A stretch of 64,000 bases of DNA from Dysidea avara (GCF_963678975.1 NC_089281.1:4737277-4801276), one strand, 5' to 3'. Positions 21,801 to 34,385 are shown, counted from the stretch's first letter. Made by a program: numbers and translations. Notes: a model not told the origin generated them from the letters alone.

Positions 21801-24800
21801 TAGTACTATAGTAGTGATCATAAATAAAGGTTCAGGCATTCCTGCTGAAAATCATCCAACTTCACCATTCTTTATGGCAGCTCAACAGCATTGGTTAGAC
21901 ATACAGTGGAACCTCTCTATTATGAACATTTTGGGACCAGCCACTTTTTGCTGAGGTTTTCCTCTTTCTGAAGTATAAAACTTATTAACCAGACCTGTTG
22001 GGACCAAAAATTTTGTCCTTATTATGGAGGTATTTTTCTATTGTGTCCTTAATTTGGGGAATTTGTTAAGAGAGGTTCCACTGTAATCAAACCCAAATTA
22101 ATGTGCCTTTAGAACAACCTTATATGTTTTCAACAATTTTCTACTAAGTTTTAAATTATATACTGAATTTTCTTCTGACTGACAGCATGCCTCACTGACT
22201 TACTGACTGATGCAAGGATAATTTATTTATTTATTTATTACTGTGTAGGACTCCATCAAGGAGTATAACACACAGATACAAAAACAAAATCAAAGTAAAT
22301 TCAGATGGTTTAACAAAATGTCCTTAAAACAGTTTATAGATGGCTGATTGACCACATCTTCTGGCAAAGTGTTCCATAATTTAATAATGGATGGTAAAAA
22401 GGAAAATAAGTACTAGTTGAGTATGGTTAAGACTTCAAATTCACTGTTCAATATCGATTTAGCCTCCAAGAGTGCTTTTATGATCCGCAACAGCTACAAT
22501 GCATGCATCATGTACTTAAATTTGTCCTCCTTTGTGTTCCATTGTATATTTTCTCTTCTATCATGAATCGTCCACTATTTCTTTAGTATGAGGATTGATT
22601 GCAGAGGTGTTTCTCATACTGCTCTTTGTTCATAATGCATTAAAACAAAGCAGAATAGCCAAGTTCCTTGATAGTGCATATAGTTGTATAGTTGTTAACT
22701 GGCTGTGTTATGTGGACTGGTGCTGGCTCAGTAATGAATTATGCACAAAGTAAACAAATGAGGAAAAATATTGCATTTAAGTAAGAATCACAACAAAAAC
22801 TTTGGTCATAACTATACTACTGACAGGGTGCAATACTGAAGTAGGAATTAAATGTCCACAGAGATGACCTCCCCTGTTTCATTTCTATGGTCTCTACTCA
22901 AATGTAAAGTTTTTAATTTTCCCTGAGCCATAAATGCTAAATATCCTTGTAGATTTATCAGCAAGATGTAGACTTCCACCATTATTATGAAAGTAATTGT
23001 TTGGATGAATTACGATTAAGAATGGATGAAAAACTTTATCCACCACGTTTTACTGTTGTGGTACATGCCAAAGACAAAAAAATGTTTGAATCCTCAAGGT
23101 ATATGAACTACAAACTCACCAGTGGTACAAAGACAATTAGTGGAAAGTTAACTATGCCTAGCATTGGTAAGAGCTTGTAAATATTGTACACAAATATTAT
23201 GTATTGTATGTGTGATCTATAGATGTGTTTGGGCTAAGTTCAAGTGGATCTGATTCCTCTTTTAAAAGGAAAAAGTATAATAGTGGTACAAGTGGTAAGA
23301 TGTATATAGATAATTTAGTGGATATTTATATACTAGCCTTTTAGGATATAGAAGTGATGATAGTATTGAACATCTTCCAGACGAACACGAATTTGTCACA
23401 GGTGTGTGTAATGTGGATGTGTGTATGCATGTATGTCTGTGTCCATTTATGCACTTATCGGATTATGTATGTAGCTACTTTTATCTTCTGCCAAGGACTT
23501 AAAGTAATTATTTGTAGTATAGCTACCTATTTAGTTTTGTATATGTTTTGTATTGTGTGTATTGATGTGCTGTATATGTGTGTGTGCTCTGGTAGGGAAG
23601 AATGACTATTGCTGACTACCATGACATTAAACTAAAAATCAAATCAACTAAATCAGCTATATCTCAGCTATGACAAAAACCAAGTGTGAAACAATACAGC
23701 CATGCATCCTGTTTTAATTTTCATTTTTATTCTCTGGTTCCTGTTTTTTGAAAGGCTGCCAGATTTCAAAATTTTAAACTGTATATACTAAGCTATAGGG
23801 AAACTGTAATATACAACGTTATGGCAAAAAAAAAAAAAAAAAAAAATTCTGGTAAAATATTTATTAAGTGTGCAAACTCATTTAGCTCCAGTTTAGTAAA
23901 GAACACAAAAAACATTTGCTTAATATGTGTATGCATGTGTCTGGTCTGGGGAACTGGTCTTATCATCTATTACAAATACACTACCATATTTCACTGTCAA
24001 GAGTTGATTTGCTGGTTGCATTTTCCAAACCCACGCAGTGGTAAGCCACACAAATAGTCTGAGGTCTTAACAGAGCTCTGGCTAACGGGAGATGTGGCTG
24101 CACAGCTGGATAAAGACTTAGGCTGCACATAAGTTTCAACTCATTACTTGGTCTAATTTATCATACAACTTTTTCTTTCATTTTGAAAATAACTCTTATT
24201 GACCCTTGTTCATCATGAAGCTCACCTGATATGGTCAATGTAACATAAACCGATATAAAATGGTAGATAATTTAGCTGATTGGCTACAGTAGATGCTCTG
24301 GAATTTAAGGAATTGGTGTATGTGTGAAACTTAGCTTCAACCATAAGTGACTGGATTTTGGAAAAATGACCCAAATTGCACATTAGAAGTTTCGAGATTA
24401 ACAGTTTTAAAGAATTTAATTTAGCATAACTTACCAAGGTTAGTGAGCACACATGAAATTTACACAAGAGATGTATCAATCTATTACCTTTCAGACCACT
24501 TCCACTACAGCTAGTAGCTGCTTGTAGAGTTCCCACAAAAGAAGATAGAAATCTGAGCAAATGAAGTAGTATCATGAGTGCTCACAAAGGGGCAAAAAGT
24601 GTGGGGCTGGTGGGGTAGGCAAGAGTTAGACTCAAAATGGATGCAGACCATGATTGCAGAAACCACCATGTGCACCGCTTAGAAAAGACACCTCTTAAAA
24701 CCAGCCTCGGGTAGTTTGATGGTCAAAACCAATAGTATGATAGTGTAGCCATCCACTGGTGGTGTTAGTTTGATTTTCCTGATGTGCCATTTGGATTGGT

Positions 24801-27800
24801 TTTGTAAAACACATATATATAAGCTACAACATTCTAAATATTTATAATTGTGTTTCTCAAATAGGCAATAAGACCAGGGCCTCCCAGAAACAGTCACAAA
24901 TGATGGTAGCTACATAATTTATTATTCAACAGGAAAGTTACAGTTCAGGAATTTGATGGTGCTAACTATGTCAGTTAATCCCAAGTGGTTTACTCTTGGA
25001 TGTGCTTTGTGTGTGCCCATTGACAAGTTGGAGAGACTTGGTGATAAATATCACGATAATCCAATGAAAGCTCTTGTTAGGGTATATCGCTACTGGTTGG
25101 CTGATAAGAATGGATTACAGCCTACATGGGAGAAACTGCTTGGTGCCTTACAGAAGATCAACGAGTACAGATTAGTTACTAGTTTAACGAGAACACAATT
25201 GGTGAATTTCATATTTACTCTAAACAATACTGCATTCAGGCTTTTAAAGTGCTTGCCATGCATATATATGTATTGTGGATTATGTCAGATATACTTAACA
25301 CTGAATTAATCTACATGCACATATTAGGTGCAGAGGAGGGCGGACACAATTTAAGTGCTGCTAAAATATATTATACAAATGGTTCATTGAAAACATGTTG
25401 AAGAACACTATGCTTATGACAGGAGCGCCAAGCAATGTTTATTGCTGCTTTGTATGGCATGCGAAGGGCTGAAGTAATTGCACACAATATATGTGACATT
25501 ATTAATATACGTGACATTATTAATATACGTGACATTATTAATATACGTGACATTGTTAATATTGCCTTAAACTAAAAACCAAACGTACCATTTCAATACT
25601 CAATTCAATTATCCAGTAAGTCCCATTCAACCCCACAGATTTATATTCACTCACATGAAATAACAAGTGGAGCTATGCATTAAAGCAATAATTTTACGTA
25701 GCATTTAAAACATGTCTGCTCTCTTCTGTATTGGGTGTACATGTATTTATTAAGGGTTTTTTAGCAAAAAAAATAGAGGACACAGCACATGCCCAAGATG
25801 CTATTATAGCAAAGCCAAATGTCTTGTTCTAGCCATAGATGGAGCTATGTAGTTCTAGACCTCTACATGCATGGTGGATAATTCCTATATATGGAAAATA
25901 TAGTATTCATGATCCCTTTGTTGCTTCCACACAAAATTCCTACACTTTTAGAGCTACCATAATGCACATTGGTATACCATATTGGTGTTTTGATCCATTT
26001 ATTATGCAGTATTATTTCATTTACAGGGGGATAACCACCATGTACAATACTCACCAGTGTTTTATGGTAAGAATATTCTGTTGCTATTTATAGTACATGT
26101 ATGGGATTCTAAATGGGGCAGTTGTACACTCAATTACAGTGTATTAAAATTGGATAGGTGGAGGGGTAAAAGTAAAGGAACAAAAGACTTGGCTGCTTTT
26201 AAGCATAAATAAGTTATAGAAAGCATCTAATCAACTGTACGAAATGGATTCAACTTTACCAAAGAGATAAACATATTACAAAGGCCTGTCTGTACAAGTC
26301 ACAATCCAGTGCAAAACACAATCCACATACATAATCAAACACAAATGTGACTGGATTTTAGAAAACCAATCCAAATCGCACATTAGAAGTTTCGAGATAA
26401 GAGATAAAATGTTTTAAAGACTTTAAGCCATTGTATAACTTGCCAAGGGAAGTGAGCACTTACAAATCAGACCATTTCCAGTACTTGTAGCTGCTTGCAG
26501 AGTTTGCCACCAAATAATATAGAAAATCTGAGCAGTTGGACAAGCAAAGTAGTATCACAAGTGGTCACAAAAGGGTGGGAGGCAGGGATGGGGGGGGGGG
26601 GGATGGACAAGGGGTTACACTTCAAAATGGAGGTATAGCATGATTGAATCCATACATCTGATATGTAGCAAAGACCACACAGAATACGTTTGGCCAACTA
26701 TGTGAGGCCATCCACCTGTGCACCATTGCTTCTCATAAATCCAGGTCCTTCACAAGGCTATAAACTGCCATTCAGGCTTGCCACACCACTTAGAAAAGAC
26801 ATCTGTTAAAACCAGCTTTGAGTAGTTGTCATAATTCTGAGGGTTATATTATAGCCTTCTCACAGGTCCCTAGTGGGAAAGCATTTAATAAAAAATAAAA
26901 CTATTAGTACGATAGTGTAGTTATCCACTGGTGGTAGTAGTTTGATGTTGCCTAGTGTGCAATTTGGGTTGTAAAATCTGGTCACAGATAATAATTAAGT
27001 ACACTGTAGACACAAAAGAAACAACAGTAAAGCAGCCACAGACAAGACATGATAATCACTATACAGCAACTAGTCATATAGAGTGCGTACAGTGGAAGGT
27101 TGAATGGCGATTAATGTCTTAAAATATCACAGGCACTGTATTCCACACAAAACAGGTATGGAAAAAGGAATGCCTTCTAGTGTTGATAGTTGAAGAGAGT
27201 GCATAGAATAAAAATGATGAACCAGTGATTTAATACCAACTTTTCTTGTTAAACCAGCTGAGATATATAGATTGTCATAACTCACACTGTTCATGTGTCT
27301 GCAAAAGAAGACCAGGCAATGTGACGATTATCTTTAATTTTTTATATGAAGTAGCTACCTCATCTGTGAAATTATTTATAATTATAATAATAATAATAAC
27401 ATTTTTGTCTTTTAGATGACTGCAGTGAGCCAGAAAAGGAGTTGGTCATGAGGAACATTAGACTGGAGATGTTGAATCTCACAGCACTAATACCGGTGCT
27501 CAACAAACACCACTTACTCACCCTGGATGATAACTATGTGTTGTTGAACTACTTGGTGTCCCCAATGGAGAGGGCTAATGCTTTAGTCTACCAGATTCTT
27601 CCTAGTAAAGGACCAGAGGCCTTTAAGAAATTTATAACATGCTTGCAGGAAGAAACTGAACACATAGGACATCAGGAATTAGCAAGAATACTAACTACTC
27701 TTAAACGTAAGTGTAGTAGGAATGAAAGAATTTTTCCAGTAAACTTTGAGCCATAATAGGTTGGTAAGACCAGGCAAAATTAATTCACAGTCGATCGTCA

Positions 27801-29016
27801 CTGACTGCATGTGCATATTTCAATATTTACTCCAAATTTTTCATTATTTATTTTTGAGTTATATTTAAAACAGTATTATGGCTAGCATATACCTTATACC
27901 TAGGAATATATGGGCTTGAAACTCCCATGCATTTTGGATTCTCAATTCTTTAACTTCCTAAGATCAAGATACTCTAATACAACAATCAAATCCTCTCTAA
28001 TAAAACAGTCAGGCACTGCTGAGTCTGTATGTATTACTATTCTATGCATATTTGTGTAAATAGTCTAGTAACCTATGATTTACTATGATTTACTACACCT
28101 GTACATGTATCTCACAGATGGTCTGGCTCTAACTGAAAGAGCCAAGTTCCAGGTACTTTTTAAAGGCTTGTACCAAACTAAGGGGATACTCCAAAGTATA
28201 ATGGTATATGTGGTCAAGTAACAGAAATGCTGCATTACACTAATCTTATGCAATGATTAAATAATTAATCAAGACTGGCGTTGGCATACTATGATAGCTA
28301 TATCAATTTTGCATATGAAACTTGGTGGATAAATCTAGCTGAAATGCAGATTAGCAACGAGTTCTGAAGTACTATATAATTAAAAGCGAAAAAATGACTT
28401 CCTGCCTTTATGCTTTTTTTGAAAACTCATTGATGACATGCAGTAGTGAATAACTATCATATGCATGTAAATTTTCAAGGTACGCAATTTTCTTGGATTG
28501 ACAAATTTCAGCAGTTTTATTTTTGAGGATCAGTTGTTTTTCACTGATGTTATCTCATACAGCTAACGCCGATAATCAACAATTTTTGAGGATAAAAATT
28601 TTGTGGAAAGTTGAGCAACCACAAAATCCGCTAAAATTATGTCCCTCAAAATTATATACCTGGCTTAAGCACAAAAATTGGGCCCTTCCATAAAGTGTAG
28701 CTATTAATTAATTGTACTAATCACTACTGTTTAAGCAACCTCCCAGCCTTGTTGTTTGGGGCATAGCTAAATTTAAGTGACCCTATCAACCTACTGTAGA
28801 GAGAAAATACCAATACAGTTACTAGTGTTATTGCAATGTGGCCTATTATAATAGCACAGACACTGACTTTTTGTCTTGATTGAATAGAGCAGTTTTACAT
28901 GTATAGAGCCATTCTAGCTACTCAGGTCCATGCATTCTTATTGTATATTTTATTTTCAATGTATAATTATTTGCTTTTTATCTTACACAGCAAAGATGAT
29001 GGAAACAATGGTGTGA
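18869..29016 (+). CDS. 7TM-ZU5-UPA-like-Death-CARD receptor, gene 1
   Basis: Ten exons keep one frame of 1,068 codons: 18869-20369, 20983-21572, 21634-21780, 22953-23166, 23223-23294, 23345-23401, 24933-25201, 26027-26066, 27416-27706, 28991-29016 (stop TGA), all GT..AG. Residues 1-75 form a short ectodomain with NNT and NCT sequons; seven hydrophobic helices follow at about 76-106, 118-142, 157-183, 192-213, 217-245, 255-281 and 294-318, then a tail to 500. Next come ZU5 (about 501-697; DERGGVFHSYKHGVTVVVP), a UPA-like segment (698-817), a Ser-rich linker, Death (about 861-950), a 13-residue micro-exon, CARD (about 964-1060) and a final PKMMETMV. Expected role: plasma-membrane receptor recruiting Death/CARD adaptors. 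No DRY motif is seen and the 7TM family is not recognised. The ATG at 18869 is chosen; a GTG-initiated frame three codons earlier is not plausible in a eukaryote. Confidence 0.82.
22218..22915. repeat. Dispersed repeats in intron 3 of gene 1
   Basis: 22218-22490 begins with (TTTA)n followed by CTGTGTAGGACTCCATCAAGG and resembles the inverted 3' part of a retroelement, with related text near 2670-2760 and 54390-54850. 22540-22915 is a copy of family R1 (see 1880-2335). No coding potential is visible. Confidence 0.45.
23930..24870. repeat. Dispersed repeat family R2, copy in intron 6 of gene 1
   Basis: The segment GTGACTGGATTTTGGAAAA..GCACATTAGAAGTTTCGAG (from 24347) and the following 300 bp recur at 26345-26650. 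24660-24800 recurs at 26780-26990 (TTAGAAAAGACATCTSTTAAAACCAGC..ATCCACTGGTGGT). The leading part, 23930-24120, also recurs in gene 3 introns at 57360-57620 and 61140-61400. Non-coding. Confidence 0.65.
25491..25560. repeat. 18-bp tandem repeat in intron 7 of gene 1
   Basis: About four copies of GTGACATTATTAATATAC, the last with a G replacing A. It is the source of a spurious MSRILI-repeat reading frame on the minus strand. Confidence 0.85.
26225..26990. repeat. Dispersed repeat family R2, second copy (intron 8 of gene 1)
   Basis: Same orientation as 24235-24870 and aligned with it over most of its length, with a poly-G insertion at 26587-26601. Together the two copies bracket the Death exon and the micro-exon of gene 1. 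Confidence 0.65.
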
Positions 29017-29947
29017 CATCAGAAATGCATTACACTAGCACATAAAACAGTTTGTACTGATTTCTTAGTAATGAAATTGCTGTTGGTGAAGACAGCAGAC
29101 AACAACGTAAAAAGTATAACAAATGATATAGTCCATGGTCACCCTTGCAATGAAGGTGTTATAATAGTAGTTCCTGTAATGTCATCCATTGTTTTGTTTT
29201 CCTGGTAGTGCATGTTGTATATTGGCAGCACAAGCTGTCTGCAGTAATAATGTGTAGTGTGTTCATGCTTTGCTGTGTTTTTGACACGAATTGTGCATGT
29301 GGTTTAAAAATCTTGAAAATCGTATTATACTGGTATAATGCTTGAGCTTTTGCTAGCCGATTATGCCAGCATAAGTGGATAAATGATCATATTGGTGCCT
29401 CCTCATTCCTCATTAGAACCTGGTTATAACAGGCATGCTGTCATCATTCTGATATTACATATGGAGTGGCATGAAACTCCCTGATATAGTACATGATGTA
29501 AGAGAACTACATACAAATTTGGATAAACCTTGAATTACAAAAACTAAGAGTGGGAACAAAGGATTTCCAGTACTTCTAGTATGAAAGGCAAGAAATGTAC
29601 ATGTTATTATCCCTATAACAATATCACACAGTGGAAATTCTATATAATGGGCACTTTGGGACCAAGATGAAAATTCATTGTTTTACTTAAAGAGGTTGTC
29701 CTTTTTTCAGAGATAAAATTGTATCAGTAGCTATAGATGCCTATAGGGACCTCAGAAAATGTTTACTGAATTATTCTTGTTTAACAAGCTTATTAATTCT
29801 TAAGCAATTTCTTTGTCGCATATTTAAAAATTTCCTCTGAGTAGCTCAGAAAACACAAAAGCTGTCATGATCATTGGGTTTGGCATGGTATGTGAGAAGA
29901 ATAGAACTCTATATGAGGATCTTATTATTTTCTTATTTGGGTAGGTT

Positions 29948-30434
29948 CAATGGCGGATCCAGGATAGGGCATTTGGGGCAAATGCCCCCCCCCCCCCCTC
30001 ACTTTGTGGAAGAGCCAGCCACACTTGTGATTAAAATACTAAACTTTATGTCAGGCCAAGATCAGGTTAGCTATACAACTCATGAAAATGTGCACATTTT
30101 ACTAGTACTTATTACAATTTCACCTGAAATCGAAGCAAACCAATGTCGAACTAACTTAAATTGTTAACCAGCACCTTCGTGCGTACTAAGCGCCTCTAAA
30201 ATTAATTATCGTGTTGCTGTTGTTTAAGACGCTTGGAGCCTTTAACAGCTTTTAAGACTTCACAACCATCTTCAAAGGCCAAAATGGCAAAAATCATTAG
30301 TGAAACACTACTAAGAGGTGATTATTTGCTGCTTCAAAACTGCACCAACTAGCAAGAGAATCTGGATCTCCCCAACCACCTACAACTTAGCCTGTTTGTG
30401 CCCCTCCCCTTGCTGGCTCCTGGATCCGCCCCTG
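29948..30434. mobile_element. MITE with CAGGGGCGGATCCAGG-type ends and 5-bp TSD
   Basis: The left end CAATGGCGGATCCAGG and the right end CCTGGATCCGCCCCTG are inverted copies. They are flanked by a perfect AGGTT duplication (29943-29947 and 30435-30439). Near the left end is GGCATTTGGGGCAAATGCCCC followed by a C-run. A short relative of this left end also lies at 49110-49150. Non-coding. Same family as 17174-17475. Confidence 0.82.
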
Positions 30435-31309
30435 AGGTTGGGTCTTTTCAAGATGAAAAACATCTCAGCTGATGATAATCATACAGTTACTTTGTAATGT
30501 TTTATTGCAAACTAGGCCAGTGGATGTTAAATAATTATATTAATTTATAAGCTTTGGTATAGTCATAGCTCATCCAATGTAGAGAAAAGGGAGCTAAGTA
30601 TACTCACACATGATGTAGCTATGCCAACCAATGCTAAATCTGAAATTTTGAATAGACATTGCATTTACCAGTTGACCATGCATCTGGATAGTCATCCTCT
30701 GATTCACTGCATAGCTACTTTGGCTTTGTACACATGAGCCTGAAATGTTAACCAACTGACAAGTCTCAGGCGAGTTTTCTATTTCAATGTTACGCATCAT
30801 TTTCATAAAAACATATAACTGCATTGTAACTAAATTCACACATCTCTATGTTTTACACTTTAGGTCAACTTGTGGGAGAGTATCAGCACTTCACAAAGTT
30901 AATTAGCTAGTTAGGCTACCAGTGTAGGTCACTGCAGCTGGTAGACCCTTAGAATTGTATGTTCATTTATTATTCTGTATTCTGTGAAGCAGTAAAATAA
31001 ACTTCGGTCATCATCATTAGTTCATTTATATATATTTGCTAATGTTTTTCGATGCTCTAAAAGTTTGACAGCTAGGTTATTGTGGATGTAATATAAACTT
31101 TGTCTTTTTGTTCCCAGGGTTGCCACTAACTTTGGTAAAAGAAGTTTCTTTTATTGCGGAACAATTTATGGATTAGTTTGTCTTAAAACGTTGCGGAGGC
31201 TGCCACTTTGCCATTTTTAAAAGTATTTGTGCACGTATTTTAATCAAGTTTTAATTCTTTCTGGTGTATTGTGCATTTGTTGGTGTATATTTTTGCATGA
31301 TGTTTTCAG

Positions 31310-31565
31310 GGCTCCATCACTGTAAAAAAATTCGTCACTGCCACAATACTCACTGCCACAATGCCAAATAGTGTAGTGAATTTCACTGCCACAATACTGT
31401 CACTACACTATTTTTGTGTAGTGACATTCATTACTAATTTTGTAGTGACCGTCACTACTATGTAGTGAGGGTCACTACAAAAGTAGTGAACATCACTATA
31501 CAAAAATAGTGAGTATTGTGGCAGATGTTAGTATAGTGACCTTCACTAGTTAGTTTTTACTGTGA
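31310..31565. repeat. Palindrome-rich repeat built of TAGTGA..TCACTA units, copy 1
   Basis: Many copies of TAGTGA and TCACTA in alternating orientation, with CACTGCCACAATACT at the left and AGTATTGTGGCAG at the right, and ends CACTGTAAAAAAATT / AGTTTTTACTGTG. A related copy is at 34170-34385. It looks like a small TIR element with internal palindromes. Confidence 0.7.
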
Positions 31566-31639
31566 TGCATTGAAAATCAGTATAAGCTGAGTGGAATCCT
31601 GGGAATTGGAAAAACCCCTTTAAGCAGGATTGTAGAAAT

Positions 31640-31712
31640 GGAAAGTGGAAACAGAAACTGGAAATAGAAACTGGAAATGGAAAGTAGAAATGGAAAACGA
31701 AAATGGTCAAAC
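31640..31712. repeat. Degenerate GGAAAT/C short tandem repeat
   Basis: About six degenerate copies of a unit of the type AACTGGAAATGG. A simple-sequence array. Confidence 0.7.
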
Positions 31713-31766
31713 CATTATATGTACATGTATCCTAGCTCAATTAGTGGTCAACTTTTAATGACTACC

Positions 31767-32312
31767 ATTTTACAAATCTGTACAAAGACCACATTGTAGT
31801 TATAGGTTTTAAAGATAGCTAAGGCATACTTTGTGATCTAATTGATTAGACCACCCCATAATCACTTTTTAAAGACCACCTCTTTACAAAGACCACTTCT
31901 TTACATGGTAATATTTGATAAGCTCCACTAAACATGTATCATGACTCATAGAAAGGGGTCAATGTAATCTCCCATATTTTGGTCCACACTTCACTGACTC
32001 AAGTCATCTGTCTATCTGTATCACTTAGTTTGTACTAAAATGTGTCATACAAAGATAGTCCATCCAATTCTAGTAGTTTAGTACACTGTAACCTATATTG
32101 TGCTAGAGAAAATGAGGTCTCACAAGGAGATCATGACCTTATTTAGAGCCTAGCCTTTTTTGCTGACCTAACTGTTTTGATAAAGTCATGAAATAGATGT
32201 TTGGAACTTAGTTACTATAAAGAAGTACGTGGTGAGGGTGGTCTTTATGAAAGAGTATCCCTTAGTCATCTTTGAGACATAATTACAATGTGGTCTTTGT
32301 ATGGAGATGGTC
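31767..32312. repeat. Inverted repeat element (GACCAC family)
   Basis: TACAAAGACCACATTGTAGTTA near the left end matches the inverted TAATTACAATGTGGTCTTTGTA near the right end. Further GACCAC and GTGGTC words lie in mirror order inside. It appears to be a MITE of about 550 bp with imperfect arms. Non-coding. Confidence 0.55.
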
Positions 32313-32529
32313 TTTCCATTTTCAGTTCACTGTTTCCAGTTCCCCATTTGAATTACAATTCAAGTTTCAATTTTTGAAACCTGAACTGCATATCCTCAAT
32401 ATTTGGTTAATCAGATGAAATAATGTTTAAATCTTTTAATAATGGGGAAATACATGCAGCAGTAAAAATACATGCAGGTGCTGATGAAAAACAGAAAATC
32501 AGTGCTCCACTAATGATCATCACCGTGCC

Positions 32530-32860
32530 TTCTTGATGTCCCCGTGTTTAACTCCCTCCAATATAGGTTTTTGTCTTCAAGTGCTACTTTTTGGAGGCAT
32601 GAGTAGGAGAAGCGACATGCATATGAGGAAAGGGTTCGGGAGATGGAGCATGGTTGCTACACTCCCACTTTTTTTTTTTTCATCATCTGGTGGTATGAGG
32701 AAAACTGCTTCTGTGTGTTCAAGCATCTTTCCAATCTTTTGTCCATCTGAAGGAACACCTCTTACTCTTTCATAATCAGCTGGCTATACTGCTAAGCTTT
32801 TCACAGTTGAGATCATCAATAATGTGCATTCGTGGCTCTCTGGACACCCTACCCTATCTT
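32530..32860 (+). pseudogene. Decayed mobile-element ORF fragment
   Basis: In shifting frames the text RKTASVFFKHLSNLLS..YSFIISWLYC..LSFSLLRSSIMCIRGS can be followed. It resembles the C-terminal region of uncharacterised retroelement proteins that I recall from marine invertebrates. There are several stops and frameshifts. The family assignment is a memory-based inference. Confidence 0.35.
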
Positions 32861-33054
32861 CTCCTGTGGAGCTTGCGATTGCTGATCGAGCCCAGGGTGT
32901 CAACTGTATGTAATTCCCCCCCTAGTAGGTCTGTACAGGTCTTTGTAGGTATCCTTCAGTGTAGGCATATCCCTTTTTAGACTAACAGTTTTTAAACAAA
33001 TTTCTTCTAGCTTTTTCATATAGATGTGTAGTTCAGAGAAGGGGAGGAAGAGGA

Positions 33055-33560
33055 GTACCATTAGGGCCGTATGGTACGCGGTTCATAACATTATTCTATC
33101 CTTATCTTGGGCCCAGTTTAGCTTATCTCAGGCCCACTTTAAGCGCACGTGACTTATCTCGGGTCCAGCTTAAGCGCCAGAACCGGAATCAGGAATGGAA
33201 CGGAACGGTCACTCTGACAACTCCACTATCAAGCACACTAGGTGTATGAAGGTAAGTTTCCAACCCGGCCTAGCTCGCCTCGAACTCACCAAAAACTTAC
33301 CTTCATACAGACAGTGAAAGACATCATTATGCTTAACAGGCAAACCTCATGTTAGCGTTAGAGTTAAGGTCGGGTTCAGCTTTGGTTTCTTCTTCACCTG
33401 GTTTAGTCATTCCGTTCCGTTCTATTCCTGATTCCGGTTCCGGTCATTATAAATTGCCCTTATTATGGGCTCTAGATAAGAGCAGCCTTATCTCGGGCCC
33501 GAGATAAGCCATAAGGTGGGCCCAAGATAAGCGATATTGTTATCTCAGAAGTAGTAGAGT
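33055..33560. repeat. Fold-back element with nested inverted repeats
   Basis: The outer arms carry CTTATCTTGGGCCCA-type words (33105-33170) mirrored at 33490-33535. The middle arms GAACCGGAATCAGGAATGGA (from 33180) are mirrored at 33418-33445. The inner arms TGTATGAAGGTAAGTTT and AAACTTACCTTCATACA form a hairpin. It is non-coding and palindromic at three nested scales. Confidence 0.75.
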
Positions 33561-33750
33561 CAGTTAGCTAGCTTTATCGAAAGATATAGCAACACTAGGA
33601 AAATCAGTTTAGTTAGCTATAATTATTTCTTGATCAAGGCCAAACACTGGTTTAGAGTTATAACTACATTGCTTAGTATTATTGCAGGGAGGCTCTTTGC
33701 AGAACGAAGGTTATGTGGTTTCCAAAAACTGGTCAAGTGTGATTGAGATA
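33457..33750 (+). repeat. Inverted duplicate of 38783-39075, left copy
   Basis: About 290 bp from TTATGGGCTCTAGATAAGAG through GGTTTCCAAAAACTGGTC is found again, inverted, at 38783-39075 with scattered differences. The shared unit includes the AGATAAG/GGGCCC end of the fold-back and a unique-looking 200-bp tail. Confidence 0.75.
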
Positions 33751-34169
33751 TATCCTAATAGAGCAGTCACCCTAATAGCTACATACAGTTTATATTGTAT
33801 TTAAAAATCACTCTCCAACTCAGCTTCAGAAGATCTGTGTCTAGATTTCAGTGTATCAACATGATTCATATACACGATTATGGTTAAATATGCATGGGTA
33901 AAGTCACAGCCCGTATACCTGAAAGAGGTATTTATCTCCTTTGCAAAAATTATAAGAGTTCCAAATTGTGATTGTGCTTTACATTGATTTCATTTAACAT
34001 TAATTATCAAATTGTAATGTTTTTTGCCTTGCTGTATTTTGGTAGCTACTGTGTCATGCATTCCACTGTTTTTGTTTTACCAGTATGCATGATGTTTTTT
34101 CCCTGTTTTTGCATATGTTCTGTGTACTTTTGTGTGCTGTTGTAACTTTTTGCTTGTATATACATGTAT

Positions 34170-34385
34170 ACCAGTAAAGACAAACTAGTGAATGTCGCTA
34201 CTATAGTGAACATTTCTACTAATGTTTGTCACAATGCTCACTATTTTGGTGTTGTGACATTCACTACTAATTTTGTAGTGACTGTCACATACATACAAAA
34301 GATTAGTGAAGGTCATACTTAAAAACAGTGAGTATTGTGGCAGAAATTAGTAGTGAAATTCATTACTAATTTTTTTACAGTATAC
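34170..34385. repeat. TAGTGA/TCACTA palindrome-rich repeat, copy 2
   Basis: Related to 31310-31565, with the same CAGTGAGTATTGTGGCAG segment and a terminal TAATTTTTTTACAG. Non-coding. Confidence 0.65.

Noticed and set aside
23821-24057. 78-codon frame beginning with a poly-lysine run in gene 1 intron 6
   Set aside because: The start is a poly(A) tract and the rest is repeat R2 sequence.
25371-25553. Minus-strand frame with MSRILI repeats
   Set aside because: It is produced by the 18-bp tandem repeat in gene 1 intron 7.
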